This document shows, piece after piece, positions 45,033 to 53,289 of a stretch of 64,000 nucleotides of DNA. Below the pieces are notes generated by a model. It searched no databases and was not told the origin of the DNA. It saw only the letters and a program-made list of their open reading frames with translations. The DNA is from Achromobacter pestifer. Lineage in GTDB: Bacteria; Pseudomonadota; Gammaproteobacteria; Burkholderiales; Burkholderiaceae_B. The position numbers and the translations under genes are program-made. The DNA is taken from the NCBI RefSeq assembly GCF_013267355.1, contig NZ_CP053985.1:2852001-2916000 (forward strand), written 5' to 3'. How positions within the stretch are numbered: position 1 is the first letter of the stretch; each line of letters opens with the position of its first letter.

Positions 45033-45887
45033 TCAGTCCTCCCCCAGCAGGCGGCGCGCCAGGCGCAGGTGCGGGCGGTCGATCATCCTGCCGTCCAACC
45101 GCAGGGTGCCCGCGCCCGGGTTGGCGGCGAATGCCGCGATGACCGCGCGGGCCCACTGCAATTGGCTGTCGTCCGGACTCAGCGCCGCGTTGACGGCGTC
45201 GACGTGGCGCGGATGGATCGCCATCTTGCCGACGAAACCGTCGCGGAAGGCCTCGGCGGCCTCGGTTGCCAGGATTTCGGGGGCGTCGAGGTCGACGCAG
45301 ACCGTGTCGATGGCGCGCACGCCGGCGGCGGCGGCCGACATCAGGCACAGCGAGCGCGCCAGACGGAAGGGCTCCGTGTAGCGGCCCGCCTCTCGGTTGC
45401 GCAGCGCGCCGACGTCGGCGGCCAGGTCTTCGCCGCCCCAGGAAAGCCCCCACAGGCGCGGCGTGGCGTCGCGGTAGTCGTGCAGGCCGAACAGGGACTG
45501 CGCGGTCTCGGTGACGATGGCGAGGATGCGGGTGGCGCCCGGCGCCGTGCCGGCCGCGGCCTCGAAGGCGTCCAGATAGTGCGACAGTTGCAGGAGGCCA
45601 TCGCGGCCGGCGCATTTGGGCAGCACGATGCCGTAGGGGGCGGCGGGCATCACGGCGGCCAGATCGGCCAGGGCGTCGCCGCCGTCCAGCGCGTTGATGC
45701 GCACCCACAGCTGCTTGGCCGCGGCGCGGCGCTCCAGCATGGCGCGGACTTCCTTGCGCGCCGTAGGCTTCTGGTCGGGAGCGACGGAGTCTTCCAGGTC
45801 CAGGATCAGGGCATCGGCGGCGCTGGCGGCCGCGTGATCGAACTTGCGCCCGGAATCGCCGGGCACGAACAACAGGGAGCGGGTCAT
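45033..45887 (-). CDS. CitE-like CoA lyase (HpcH/HpaI family)
   Basis: This 284-aa TIM-barrel lyase resembles citrate-lyase beta / citramalyl- or malyl-CoA lyases. The metal-binding acidic residues lie in ALILDLEDSVAPDQK and in IVTETAQSLFGL, and the CoA-facing start SLLFVPGDSGRKFDHA is intact. It begins MTRSLLF at 45887, 2 bp after which the CaiB gene starts downstream. In this context it probably cleaves (S)-citramalyl-CoA or a related thioester, but malyl-CoA or mesaconate pathways are alternatives. Confidence 0.89.
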   Translation of the reverse strand: MTRSLLFVPGDSGRKFDHAAASAADALILDLEDSVAPDQKPTARKEVRAMLERRAAAKQLWVRINALDGGDALADLAAVMPAAPYGIVLPKCAGRDGLLQLSHYLDAFEAAAGTAPGATRILAIVTETAQSLFGLHDYRDATPRLWGLSWGGEDLAADVGALRNREAGRYTEPFRLARSLCLMSAAAAGVRAIDTVCVDLDAPEILATEAAEAFRDGFVGKMAIHPRHVDAVNAALSPDDSQLQWARAVIAAFAANPGAGTLRLDGRMIDRPHLRLARRLLGED

Positions 45888-45910
45888 TGTGGTCCTCCTG
45901 GGCGGCGGGC

Positions 45911-46363
45911 TCAGGCCGGGCGCTTGCGCATCAGGGCCGAACGCTTGCACGTGGCCACGACTTCGTCGCGATGGTTCAGTGCGGTGTGCTCGAATTCGAC
46001 GATGCCCGCGTTGGGCCGCGATTTGCTCTCGCGCACCGACAGCACGCGGGTGCGCACGTGCAGGGTGTCGCCCGCGAAAACCGGCTTGGGAAAGTTCACG
46101 TCGGTCATGCCCAGGTTGGCCACGGTGGTGCCCAGGGTGGTGTCGTTGACCGTCATGCCGATCAACAGGCCCAGCGTGAACAGGCTGTTGACCAGGGGCT
46201 TGCCGAACTCCGTCTGCGCCGCGAAATGCGCGTCCAGATGCAACGGCTGCACGTTCATCGTCAGGGAGCTGAACAGCACGTTGTCCATTTCGGTCAGGGT
46301 GCGGGTCCAGGCATGTTCGAACGCCTGCCCGGGCGAAAACTGTTCGTAAAAAAGGCCAGCCAT
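45911..46363 (-). CDS. MaoC-family enoyl-CoA hydratase-like protein
   Basis: This 150-aa single hot-dog-fold MaoC protein has the hydratase catalytic Asp/His in [20 protein letters not shown]. In itaconate-type pathways this step hydrates itaconyl- or mesaconyl-CoA. ATG 46363 (MAGLFYEQF) is chosen; 12 upstream in-frame codons lie in the leader. It is the first gene of a tight three-gene run (23 bp and 2 bp gaps), with an IclR regulator upstream. Confidence 0.86.
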   Translation of the reverse strand: MAGLFYEQFSPGQAFEHAWTRTLTEMDNVLFSSLTMNVQPLHLDAHFAAQTEFGKPLVNSLFTLGLLIGMTVNDTTLGTTVANLGMTDVNFPKPVFAGDTLHVRTRVLSVRESKSRPNAGIVEFEHTALNHRDEVVATCKRSALMRKRPA

Positions 46364-46676
46364 GTTCCTTCCTTCAAGAAGAGAGCGCCGGGCGGTCACC
46401 CGGATTTTGAGCGATCGCTACCCGGAAATTCGGTCTGCGTTCGTACTCTTGAACAAAAGTTTATAGACATGAACGAAAGCGGGCAATGGTTTTTGCTAGT
46501 CGTAAACCCGCAGCAGCGGATGGCGGACACGGCGCTGCGCCGCGCGTGCAGGTTGCGCAGCTGAGCCTGAGAGGGAAGGGGGACGGAAGGCGGGGGCGGG
46601 GAGTACGGCGCCGCCAGCGGAGGACGCTGGGCGGGATCGGGGCCTCTGCTGAAGGCCCCGTTGTCTGTGAACTTGC
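46364..46676 (-). promoter_or_regulatory. Promoter region of maoC-citE-caiB genes
   Basis: The 313-bp gap between iclR and the MaoC gene holds no gene. On the minus strand a TTGCCC / TATAAA pair (46486-46481 and 46465-46460, 15-bp spacer) resembles a sigma-70 promoter. Just downstream of it is GTTC-N8-GAAC (46439-46454). A G/C-rich 8-bp hairpin at 46638-46660, near the iclR stop, lacks a T run. Confidence 0.5.
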
Positions 46677-47444
46677 CTAGTACGCCGGCACGGGGGGCGT
46701 CGGGCTGTCGATGCGCTGCGTGAGTTCGCGGCTGGCCGCGAGCAGGGTCTGGCCGATGAGGTCGGCCCGGGCGGCGGACCGGTCCAGCGGAGCGCCCACG
46801 ACCAGCGCCAGCACCGCGCCGTACAGCACCAGCGGCGCGGCGACCGACAGCGTGTCGGCCTGGTGTTCCGCCAGATTGACATGCCAGCCGCGGCTGGCTT
46901 CGGCTTCGATCAATTGCAGCAGCTGCTTGTGCGTCTTGACCGTCTTGCCGGTGTAGCGGTCCAGGGTCAGGCTTGCGGCCAGCGCTTCCCGGTCGGCGGT
47001 CGGCATCGCGCCCAGCAGCGCCCGCCCGGAAGCGGACGCGTGCAGCGGCTTCTGCTGGCCGACCCTGGCCGTGAAGCGCACGATGCGCTCGGGTTCGGCC
47101 ACGTCCAGGTAGACCACGTGGTCGCCTGACCGTTGCGCCAGGATCAGGGTCTCGCCCAGCTCGTCGCGCAGCGCCTCCAGCGTGGGCCGGATGCGGGTGG
47201 TCAACTGGTCATGTTCGGCGACCGTGCGGGCCTCGTTCAGCCAGCGGCGGGTCAGGTAATAGCGGCCCGCGGTCTGATGCGCGTAGCCGTCGCCTTCCAG
47301 CGTGTCCAGCAAGGCCAGGCAGCTGGACTTGGGGATGCCTAGCCCGGCGGCGAGCTGCGACAGCGTGGCCGGCGCCCGCGTCGCGGCGAAGAACTGCAGG
47401 ATGTCCAGGACGCGCCTGGCGCTTTTTACGTCGTTCGTACTCAT
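46677..47444 (-). CDS. IclR-family transcriptional regulator
   Basis: This 255-aa IclR protein has the N-terminal winged HTH (VKSARRVLDILQFFAATRAP, then LAAGLGIPKSSCLALLDTLE) and the C-terminal effector domain with VVYLDVAEPERIVRF and HASASGRALLGAM. It is followed on the same strand by the MaoC-CitE-CaiB-Bug genes, its likely targets. ATG 47444 is used; the 12 codons upstream are unmatched. The start-codon region carries a copy of the sequence GTTCGTACTC found at the downstream promoter, consistent with autoregulation. Confidence 0.92.
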   Translation of the reverse strand: MSTNDVKSARRVLDILQFFAATRAPATLSQLAAGLGIPKSSCLALLDTLEGDGYAHQTAGRYYLTRRWLNEARTVAEHDQLTTRIRPTLEALRDELGETLILAQRSGDHVVYLDVAEPERIVRFTARVGQQKPLHASASGRALLGAMPTADREALAASLTLDRYTGKTVKTHKQLLQLIEAEASRGWHVNLAEHQADTLSVAAPLVLYGAVLALVVGAPLDRSAARADLIGQTLLAASRELTQRIDSPTPPVPAY

Positions 47445-47501
47445 GCACGGGAATATATATTCATGAACGGGCAGCGGCAACCGCCACCGCCCGCCGTGCC
47501 G

Positions 47502-48500
47502 TCAGTCCGCGTACACCCCCGCCTTGCGGATGATGCCACCCCATTTGTCCACCTCGGATTGCAGCCAGGTCTGCAGGCCCTGCGGCGTCTGCTTGGATTC
47601 CGGCACGATCTCGGCGCCCAGTTCCGCCATCTTCTGCGTGAAGGCGGGGTCCTTCAGCGCGGCGCGCAAGGCTTCGTTGAACTTGGCGACGGCTTCGGGC
47701 GGCGTGCCCTTGGGCGCGTAGACGCCGTGCCACACCTTGACCTCGAAGCCCTTCAGACCGTTTTCCTGCAAGGTCGGCGCATCGGGCAGCGTCTTGATGC
47801 GGTCCAGCGTGGTGACGCCGTACAGCTTGACGCGTTCCGCCTTGATCTGTGGAATGGTCTGGGTGGTCTGGTCGCACAGCACATCCACCTGGCCGCCCAG
47901 CAAAGCGGTCATGGCCGGCGCCGTGCCGGCATAGGGCACGGTGGTGAACTGCACGCCCAGCGCCTCCTGCAAGAGCATGCCGCACAGCTGCGATACCGCG
48001 CCCAGGCCGGCGTTGGCCAGGTTGATCTTGTTGCCGTTTTCCTTGGCGTACTGGATGAAGTTCTTCATGCCGTCCGCCGGCAGGTCCTTGCGGCCCAGCA
48101 GCGTCATGGGCACGTCGGCCACCTGGCCGACATAGGCGAAGTCCGTCAGCGGATTGAACGACAGCTTGCGGTACAGCGCTGGCGCGGTGGCCATGCCGTT
48201 GTGGTGGATCAGGAAGGTGTAGCCGTCGGGCGCGGCGCGCGCCACGTGCTGCGATGCCAGTGTGCCGCCCGCGCCGGTGCGGTTTTCGATGATGATGCTC
48301 TGGCCCAGCGTCTTGGACATGGACGCGCCCAGGCTGCGCGCCACCACGTCGGTCGGCCCGCCCGCCGCGAACGGCACGACCAGCGAAATGGGATGGTTGG
48401 GATAGGCGCCTTGCGCGCCGGCGGTGCCAGAGACCAGGCAGGACAGGGCCAGCGCGGGCCAGGCCGCACGCTTGAGCGCGCGCGCGTAGGTAGGGGGCAT
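47502..48500 (-). CDS. Bug-family binding protein upstream of iclR
   Basis: This 332-aa Bug protein has a signal peptide (cleavage near TAGAQGAYP) and PISLVVPFAAGGPTDVVARS, IENRTGAGGTLASQHVA, and KVWHGVYAPKGTPPEA. AAGGAGCGAGAC before ATG 48500 is a good ribosome site. It lies 58 bp upstream of iclR on the same strand, so it may be the first gene of the cluster or an independent unit. It is clearly different from the Bug protein at the other end of the cluster; the two may bind different acids. Confidence 0.91.
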   Translation of the reverse strand: MPPTYARALKRAAWPALALSCLVSGTAGAQGAYPNHPISLVVPFAAGGPTDVVARSLGASMSKTLGQSIIIENRTGAGGTLASQHVARAAPDGYTFLIHHNGMATAPALYRKLSFNPLTDFAYVGQVADVPMTLLGRKDLPADGMKNFIQYAKENGNKINLANAGLGAVSQLCGMLLQEALGVQFTTVPYAGTAPAMTALLGGQVDVLCDQTTQTIPQIKAERVKLYGVTTLDRIKTLPDAPTLQENGLKGFEVKVWHGVYAPKGTPPEAVAKFNEALRAALKDPAFTQKMAELGAEIVPESKQTPQGLQTWLQSEVDKWGGIIRKAGVYAD

Positions 48501-48657
48501 GTCTCGCTCCTTGTGGTGTTGTCGGGGCCCCCAAGGCAAAGCATGACGGCCGGACACCAGTGTGGCGCGCTCGTGCCCGGATGAGAATTCGCGGTTCCGC
48601 AAGCCGGGTTTCGGTTGATGGAAAGGAGGGTTTACACGGAAGCGTGGCCCTTCATGT

Positions 48658-48693
48658 GAAAAAGCCCGCCGCAACAAGTTGCGCGCGGGCCTT
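48658..48693 (-). terminator. Terminator of Anbu operon
   Basis: On the minus strand an interrupted stem (GCCCGCGCGCAAC and near-complement) with an AA/TT loop ends in TTTTTC, 27 bp after the Anbu stop. Confidence 0.82.
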
Positions 48694-48719
48694 CGAGAAC
48701 TGCAGGTGAAAGCCCGTCC

Positions 48720-49583
48720 CTAATTCGCCTGATCCTTGCCCGGATCCTCAGCCAACACCTGCGGCGCGGCGTAGCTGGGCGCGAGCGTGTCCACCGGTTC
48801 CGCCCGCAACGGCTGGTGCACGCGGCTGAGCGGCACCAGGGATTCCGGGGCGTCTGGGTTGGTCCACAGCGGGTCCGGGATTTCGGCGAAGACCTGGCGC
48901 AGGCGTTCGCCCCAGGTGCCGCGGATCATGCGGAAGTACTCGTTGTGCTCGTCGATGCTGGCGAAGTGAGTCACGCGCAGCGAGTGCGTGTCGTAGACCA
49001 GCAGGTCCAGCGGCAAGCCCACCGAGATGTTCGAGCGCAGCGTGGAGTCCATGGAGATCAGGGCGCACTTGGCGGCTTCGTCCAGCGAGGTGTCGGGACG
49101 CAGCACGCGGTCCAGGATGGGCTTGCCGTATTTGGCTTCGCCGATCTGGAAGTACGGGCATTCCTGGCCGGCTTCGATGAAGTTGCCGGCCGAATACACC
49201 TGGAACAGCCGGCAGCGCTCGGCGCCGATCTGGCCGCCGAAGATCAGGTTGACGTTGAAGTCCACGCCCTGCTCGCGCAGTGCCGGGGCTTCGTGGTGAT
49301 AGACGTCGCGCACCGCCGCGCCGACGCGGCGGGTGGCCTCGAACATGTCGGGCGCGTTCCAGACGGTTTCGCCGCCTTCGTCGTGCTGGCGGGCCAGCGC
49401 GTTCAGCACCGCCTGGCTGACCGCCAGGTTGCCCGAACTCATCAGCACCATGACGCGGTCGCCCGGGCGCTCGAACACGGTCATTTTGCGGAAGACGCTG
49501 ATCTGGTCGACTCCGGCATTGGTGCGGGAGTCGGCCAGGAACACCAGGCCGGAATCAAGGCGGGCTGCTACGCAGTAGGTCAT
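48720..49583 (-). CDS. Anbu proteasome-like protease
   Basis: This 287-aa protein is the ancestral-beta-subunit (Anbu/BPH-type) Ntn-hydrolase. The processed N-terminal Thr is T2 of MTYCVAARLD. D18 (in ADSRTNAGVD) and K33 (VFRKM) complete the proteasome-type catalytic centre, and SVGLPLDLLVYD lies near residue 210. Unlike HslV it has about 60 extra C-terminal residues. Known Anbu particles form helical or open-ring assemblies of unknown target. It is the last gene of a conserved four-gene set with a transglutaminase-like, an alpha-E and an ATP-grasp protein. Confidence 0.93.
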   Translation of the reverse strand: MTYCVAARLDSGLVFLADSRTNAGVDQISVFRKMTVFERPGDRVMVLMSSGNLAVSQAVLNALARQHDEGGETVWNAPDMFEATRRVGAAVRDVYHHEAPALREQGVDFNVNLIFGGQIGAERCRLFQVYSAGNFIEAGQECPYFQIGEAKYGKPILDRVLRPDTSLDEAAKCALISMDSTLRSNISVGLPLDLLVYDTHSLRVTHFASIDEHNEYFRMIRGTWGERLRQVFAEIPDPLWTNPDAPESLVPLSRVHQPLRAEPVDTLAPSYAAPQVLAEDPGKDQAN

Positions 49584-49638
49584 GATCAGAAATAGGGAAA
49601 ACCACGCCGCATTGTATTGCGGCGCGGCCGGCGGGATG

Positions 49639-50442
49639 TTACTGCTGGGCGCTGGTCTGGACCTGCACGCTGACCTCCATGGATTCCTGGCCGCCGCCAC
49701 TGCGCACGCCGCGCACCGGCGAGGCCGAGTCGTAGTCCCGCGCCACCGCCAGCCGGCAGTGGCAGTCCGAGGCGAACTGGCGGTTGGTGATGTCCACGCT
49801 GGTCCAGCCCACGTCGGGCAGCCAGACGTCCGCCCAGGCATGGCTGGCCGCGTGTTCGGCGGTGGTGTACAGGTAGCCGCTGACGTAGCGGGCCGGCACC
49901 CCCAGGCCGCGCACGCAGGCCAGGAAGAGGTGGGCGTGGTCCTGGCAGACGCCGTGGCCCATGGCCAGCACCTGGTTGGCCGCGGTGGTGACATCGGTGG
50001 TGCCGGGTTCGTAGGCGACGCGGTCGCTGACCGCGGTGGCCAGGGCCAGGATGTCGTCCGGCGTGTGCAGGCCGCCGGGCAGCGCCTCGCGCACAAAGGC
50101 CATGACGGTGGCGTCGGCCTGGGTCAGCGGCGTCTGCACGCAATAGGCGTGCACTGGCAGGCGGCTGTCCTCGCTGCCCAGCAGGCCGCGCGCAAGCGGC
50201 GCGACCAGCACCTGCCCCACCACGCGCAGTTCGATGTCGGTATGCGGCTGGTTGAGCGTCAGCGTGTGCGTGATGTTGCCGTAGGCGTCCACCTGCTTGT
50301 CCAGTTCGCCGGGGGCTTCGATGTGCCAGCGCAGCACGCGCTGGTGCTCGTCGTCGCGCGGCGTCAGGCGCAAGGTCTGGATGCTGTAGGTGACCGGGGC
50401 GGTATAGCGGTAGTGGGTGAGGTGGGTGATGATCTGTTTCAT
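49639..50442 (-). CDS. Transglutaminase-like cysteine peptidase domain protein
   Basis: This 267-aa cytoplasmic protein has the bacterial transglutaminase N-terminal domain (YRYTAPVTYSIQTLRLTPR) and the catalytic core with C166 (GHGVCQDHAHL), H201 (SHAWADVWLP) and D217 (TSVDITNRQ, in place of the more usual FDPTN). It could hydrolyse or form isopeptide bonds. It sits between the Anbu gene and the alpha-E gene and is a regular member of this cluster in proteobacteria. No signal peptide is present. Confidence 0.9.
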   Translation of the reverse strand: MKQIITHLTHYRYTAPVTYSIQTLRLTPRDDEHQRVLRWHIEAPGELDKQVDAYGNITHTLTLNQPHTDIELRVVGQVLVAPLARGLLGSEDSRLPVHAYCVQTPLTQADATVMAFVREALPGGLHTPDDILALATAVSDRVAYEPGTTDVTTAANQVLAMGHGVCQDHAHLFLACVRGLGVPARYVSGYLYTTAEHAASHAWADVWLPDVGWTSVDITNRQFASDCHCRLAVARDYDSASPVRGVRSGGGQESMEVSVQVQTSAQQ

Positions 50443-50455
50443 TCCGGTCTCCGGT

Positions 50456-51427
50456 CTAGGCCGACAGCGGCACCAGGAAGTCCTGGCTGATCCGGTTGCC
50501 CAGATCGTTGATGCGGTCGAGGAAGTGGTCCAGGTACTGATGCAGGCCGCTGCCCAGGATGTCTTCGACGCGCCCGTATTGCAGCTCCGCGCACAGCATG
50601 CCGGCGCGCCTTTCGGTTTCGGTCGAACGCTGGTTGGAGACGCGCGCCAGGTCGCCGGCCACCGCGCGCATCGAGGCCAGCAGCGAGCGCGGCATGTCGC
50701 CGTGCAGGATCAGCAGCTCGGCCACGCGGTCGGGGGTGATGACGTCGCGGTACACCTTGCGGTAGATCTCCAGGCCCGACACCGAGCTGAGCAGCGCCGA
50801 CCAGCGGTAGAACTCGCTTTGCAGCGCGGCCGCGCCGGCGGGCTCGGCGCGGCCGTCGTGGCCGTTGGCGCCGCGCTCGTGGAACTTCACGTCCAGCATG
50901 CGCGCGGTGTTGTCGGCGCGCTCCAGGTGCATGCCGATGCGCAGGAAGTACAGGGCCTCGTCCTCCAGCATGGTGCCGATGGTGACGCCGCGCGCCAGGT
51001 GCGAGCGGAACTTGACCCATTCGAAGAATTCGCCCGGGTTGCGTTCCAGCAAGCCCGTATGCAGGTGCTTGAGCAATTCCAGCCAGGTGGTGTTGTAGGT
51101 TTCCCAGACCTCGGTGGTGAGGCTGCCGCGCACGGCGCGCGCGTTCTCGCGGGCGGCTCGCATGCAGGAGTAGATGGACGAGGGGTTCTCGGGATCGCGC
51201 ACCATGTACTGCAGCACGTCGTGCGGCGAGATGGAGGCGTACTTGCTCTGGTACAGGCCCTGCAGCTCGGAGATGCGCAGCACGCCCAGCCAAGAGCCTT
51301 CGCGCCGCTGCGCGTCCTGCGGCAGCAGCGACATCTGCAGGTTCACGTCCAGCATGCGGGCGGTGTTCTCGGCGCGTTCGGTGTAGCGGCACATCCAGAA
51401 CAGATTGTCGGCGGTTCGGCTCAGCAT
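50456..51427 (-). CDS. Alpha-E domain protein (DUF403)
   Basis: This 323-aa all-helical protein matches the alpha-E domain: MLSRTADNLFWMCRYTERAENTAR at the N terminus (a repeated ERAENTARMLDV / ERADNTARMLDV motif near residues 18-30 and 165-180), and SGLEIYRKVYRDVI in the middle. The family has no known activity but is tied to ATP-grasp and transglutaminase partners. The gene starts 3 bp inside the gap from the ATP-grasp gene (2-bp spacing) and 13 bp before the transglutaminase gene. Confidence 0.92.
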   Translation of the reverse strand: MLSRTADNLFWMCRYTERAENTARMLDVNLQMSLLPQDAQRREGSWLGVLRISELQGLYQSKYASISPHDVLQYMVRDPENPSSIYSCMRAARENARAVRGSLTTEVWETYNTTWLELLKHLHTGLLERNPGEFFEWVKFRSHLARGVTIGTMLEDEALYFLRIGMHLERADNTARMLDVKFHERGANGHDGRAEPAGAAALQSEFYRWSALLSSVSGLEIYRKVYRDVITPDRVAELLILHGDMPRSLLASMRAVAGDLARVSNQRSTETERRAGMLCAELQYGRVEDILGSGLHQYLDHFLDRINDLGNRISQDFLVPLSA

Positions 51428-51429
51428 GT

Positions 51430-52863
51430 TCAGTTCTCCTCCAGCACCCAGGTGTCCTTGGTGCCGCCGCCCTGGCTGCTGTTGACCACCAGCGAGCCCT
51501 CGGTCAGCGCCACGCGGCACAGGCCGCCCGGCACGGTGCGGATGTCCTTGCCGCACAGCACGTAGGGGCGCAGGTCCACGTGGCGCGGCGCCACGCCCGA
51601 TTCCACGTAGGTCGGCACGGTGGACAGCGCCAGCGTGGGCTGCGCGATGTAGTTGGCGGGGTTGGCGCGCACCCGTTCCTTGAACGCATCGACCTCCGCG
51701 CGCGAGGCCGACGGCCCCACCAGCATGCCGTAGCCGCCCGAGCCGTGGACTTCCTTCACCACCAGTTCGTGCATGTGGGCCAGCACGTGCGACAGCTCGT
51801 CCGGCCGGTTGCAGCGCCAGGTCGGGACGTTGGACAGTATCGGCTCCTCGCCCAGATAGAAGCGGATCATGTCGGGCACGTACAGGTAGGTGGACTTGTC
51901 GTCGGCGATGCCCGTGCCGATGGCATTGGCCAGTGTCACGCGCCCGGCGCGGTACACCGACAGCAGGCCGGGCACGCCCAGCGCGGAATCGGCGCGGAAC
52001 GACAGCGGATCGAGGAAGTCGTCGTCCAGGCGGCGGTAGATCACGTCCACCTTGCGGGGCCCCTGCGTGGTGCGCATGTAGACGGTGTTCTGCTCGACGA
52101 ACAGGTCTTGGCCTTCCACCAGTTCCACGCCCATCTGCTGCGCCAGGAAGGCGTGCTCGAAGTAGGCCGAGTTGTACATGCCCGGCGTCAGCACCACCAC
52201 GGTGGGATCGTCGCCGCCGTGCGGCGCCACTTCGCGCAGGTTGTCCAGCAGCAGGTCGGGGTAGTGCGCCACCGGCTCCACCTTGATGCGGCTGAAGGCG
52301 TCTGGCATCAGCCGCATCGACATCTTGCGGTTTTCCAGCATGTAGGACACGCCGGACGGCACGCGCAGATTGTCTTCCAGCACGTAGAACTCGCCCGCGC
52401 CGGCGCGCACGATGTCCACCCCCGCGATATGGCAGTAGATGTCCTCGGCGACGTCCACGTCCTGCATCTCGGGGCGGTATTGGGCATTCAGGAATACCTG
52501 TTCGGCCGGCACGATGTTCGCGCGCACGATGTCGTGCCCGTGGTAGATGTCATGGATGAACATGTTGAGCGCGCGCACCCGCTGCTTCAGACCGGCTTCC
52601 AGCAAGCGCCATTCGGCGGCGGGGATGATGCGCGGGATCAGGTCGAAGGGGATCAGGCGTTCGGTGCCGGCCGCGTCGCCCGCCACCGAAAACGTGATGC
52701 CGACCCGGCGAAAGCTCAGGTCCGCCTCCAGGCGGCGCGCGGCCATGGCCTGCGCGGACTGCTCGTCATGCCAGCGCTCGAAAGCCTGGCAGTGGGAGCG
52801 TATGCCGCCAGCGCTGTCGCGCATTTCGTCATAGGCGGCGGGACGGGTTGATCTGTCCTTCAT
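51430..52863 (-). CDS. Circularly permuted ATP-grasp type 2 protein
   Basis: This 477-aa protein has the DUF404/DUF407 (CP-ATP-grasp) pattern: LIPFDLIPRIIPAAEW and LEDNLRVPSGVSYMLENR, then VYRAGRVTLANAIGTGIADDK and VVKEVHGSGGYGMLVGP, where the last contains the ATP-binding Lys and Glu. It should ligate a carboxylate to an amine, possibly a peptide tag. ATG 52863 has a GGAGGA ribosome site; the longer open frame upstream (54 codons) is not needed. It is the first gene of the Anbu operon. Confidence 0.92.
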   Translation of the reverse strand: MKDRSTRPAAYDEMRDSAGGIRSHCQAFERWHDEQSAQAMAARRLEADLSFRRVGITFSVAGDAAGTERLIPFDLIPRIIPAAEWRLLEAGLKQRVRALNMFIHDIYHGHDIVRANIVPAEQVFLNAQYRPEMQDVDVAEDIYCHIAGVDIVRAGAGEFYVLEDNLRVPSGVSYMLENRKMSMRLMPDAFSRIKVEPVAHYPDLLLDNLREVAPHGGDDPTVVVLTPGMYNSAYFEHAFLAQQMGVELVEGQDLFVEQNTVYMRTTQGPRKVDVIYRRLDDDFLDPLSFRADSALGVPGLLSVYRAGRVTLANAIGTGIADDKSTYLYVPDMIRFYLGEEPILSNVPTWRCNRPDELSHVLAHMHELVVKEVHGSGGYGMLVGPSASRAEVDAFKERVRANPANYIAQPTLALSTVPTYVESGVAPRHVDLRPYVLCGKDIRTVPGGLCRVALTEGSLVVNSSQGGGTKDTWVLEEN

Positions 52864-53289
52864 GGCTCCTCCGGTACAGGTGCCGGCAGCCGGCTTGCGC
52901 GCGGCCGCCGTCCGGCCGATGTCCGGCCGGTTGCAATGGATTAAGCAACCCGCGTGCCAGCTTGGCCGGCATGGGCGGGGACGCCCCTGAGGACCAATAT
53001 CCTCCGAAGGGCGTCGCGGCGCCATCGCCGCGGCGGCTGAGGCCAGGGGATGGCGCGGGCGCCAGGCGCGGACTGGCCGGGGCTGGCGGGTGGAACGGGG
53101 TCAGTCGGGCTGGCGCGGAAAAGCCTGGCCAGGGGGAATGGGTGGGCGACGCCGGGGGCGCCGCTGCCGAGGCGGGCCGCGCAACGGTGCGCGGGTGCTG
53201 CGTGATGGGGCCGGGATGGAACCCGGCTTAGCTATCTATGTTAGGCCGTGCACCGTTTTGGTGCAAGCCGGCGGAGCAAAGCTGGTGCG
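52864..53289 (-). promoter_or_regulatory. Leader/promoter gap upstream of the Anbu operon
   Basis: This 426-bp region has no convincing gene. It contains an imperfect long hairpin at 52980-53015 (GACGCCC, GAGGA, loop, TCCTC, GGGCGTC) that would lie in the 5' leader of the operon mRNA. The remainder is GC-rich, with no clear promoter or binding palindrome that I can name. Confidence 0.45.
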
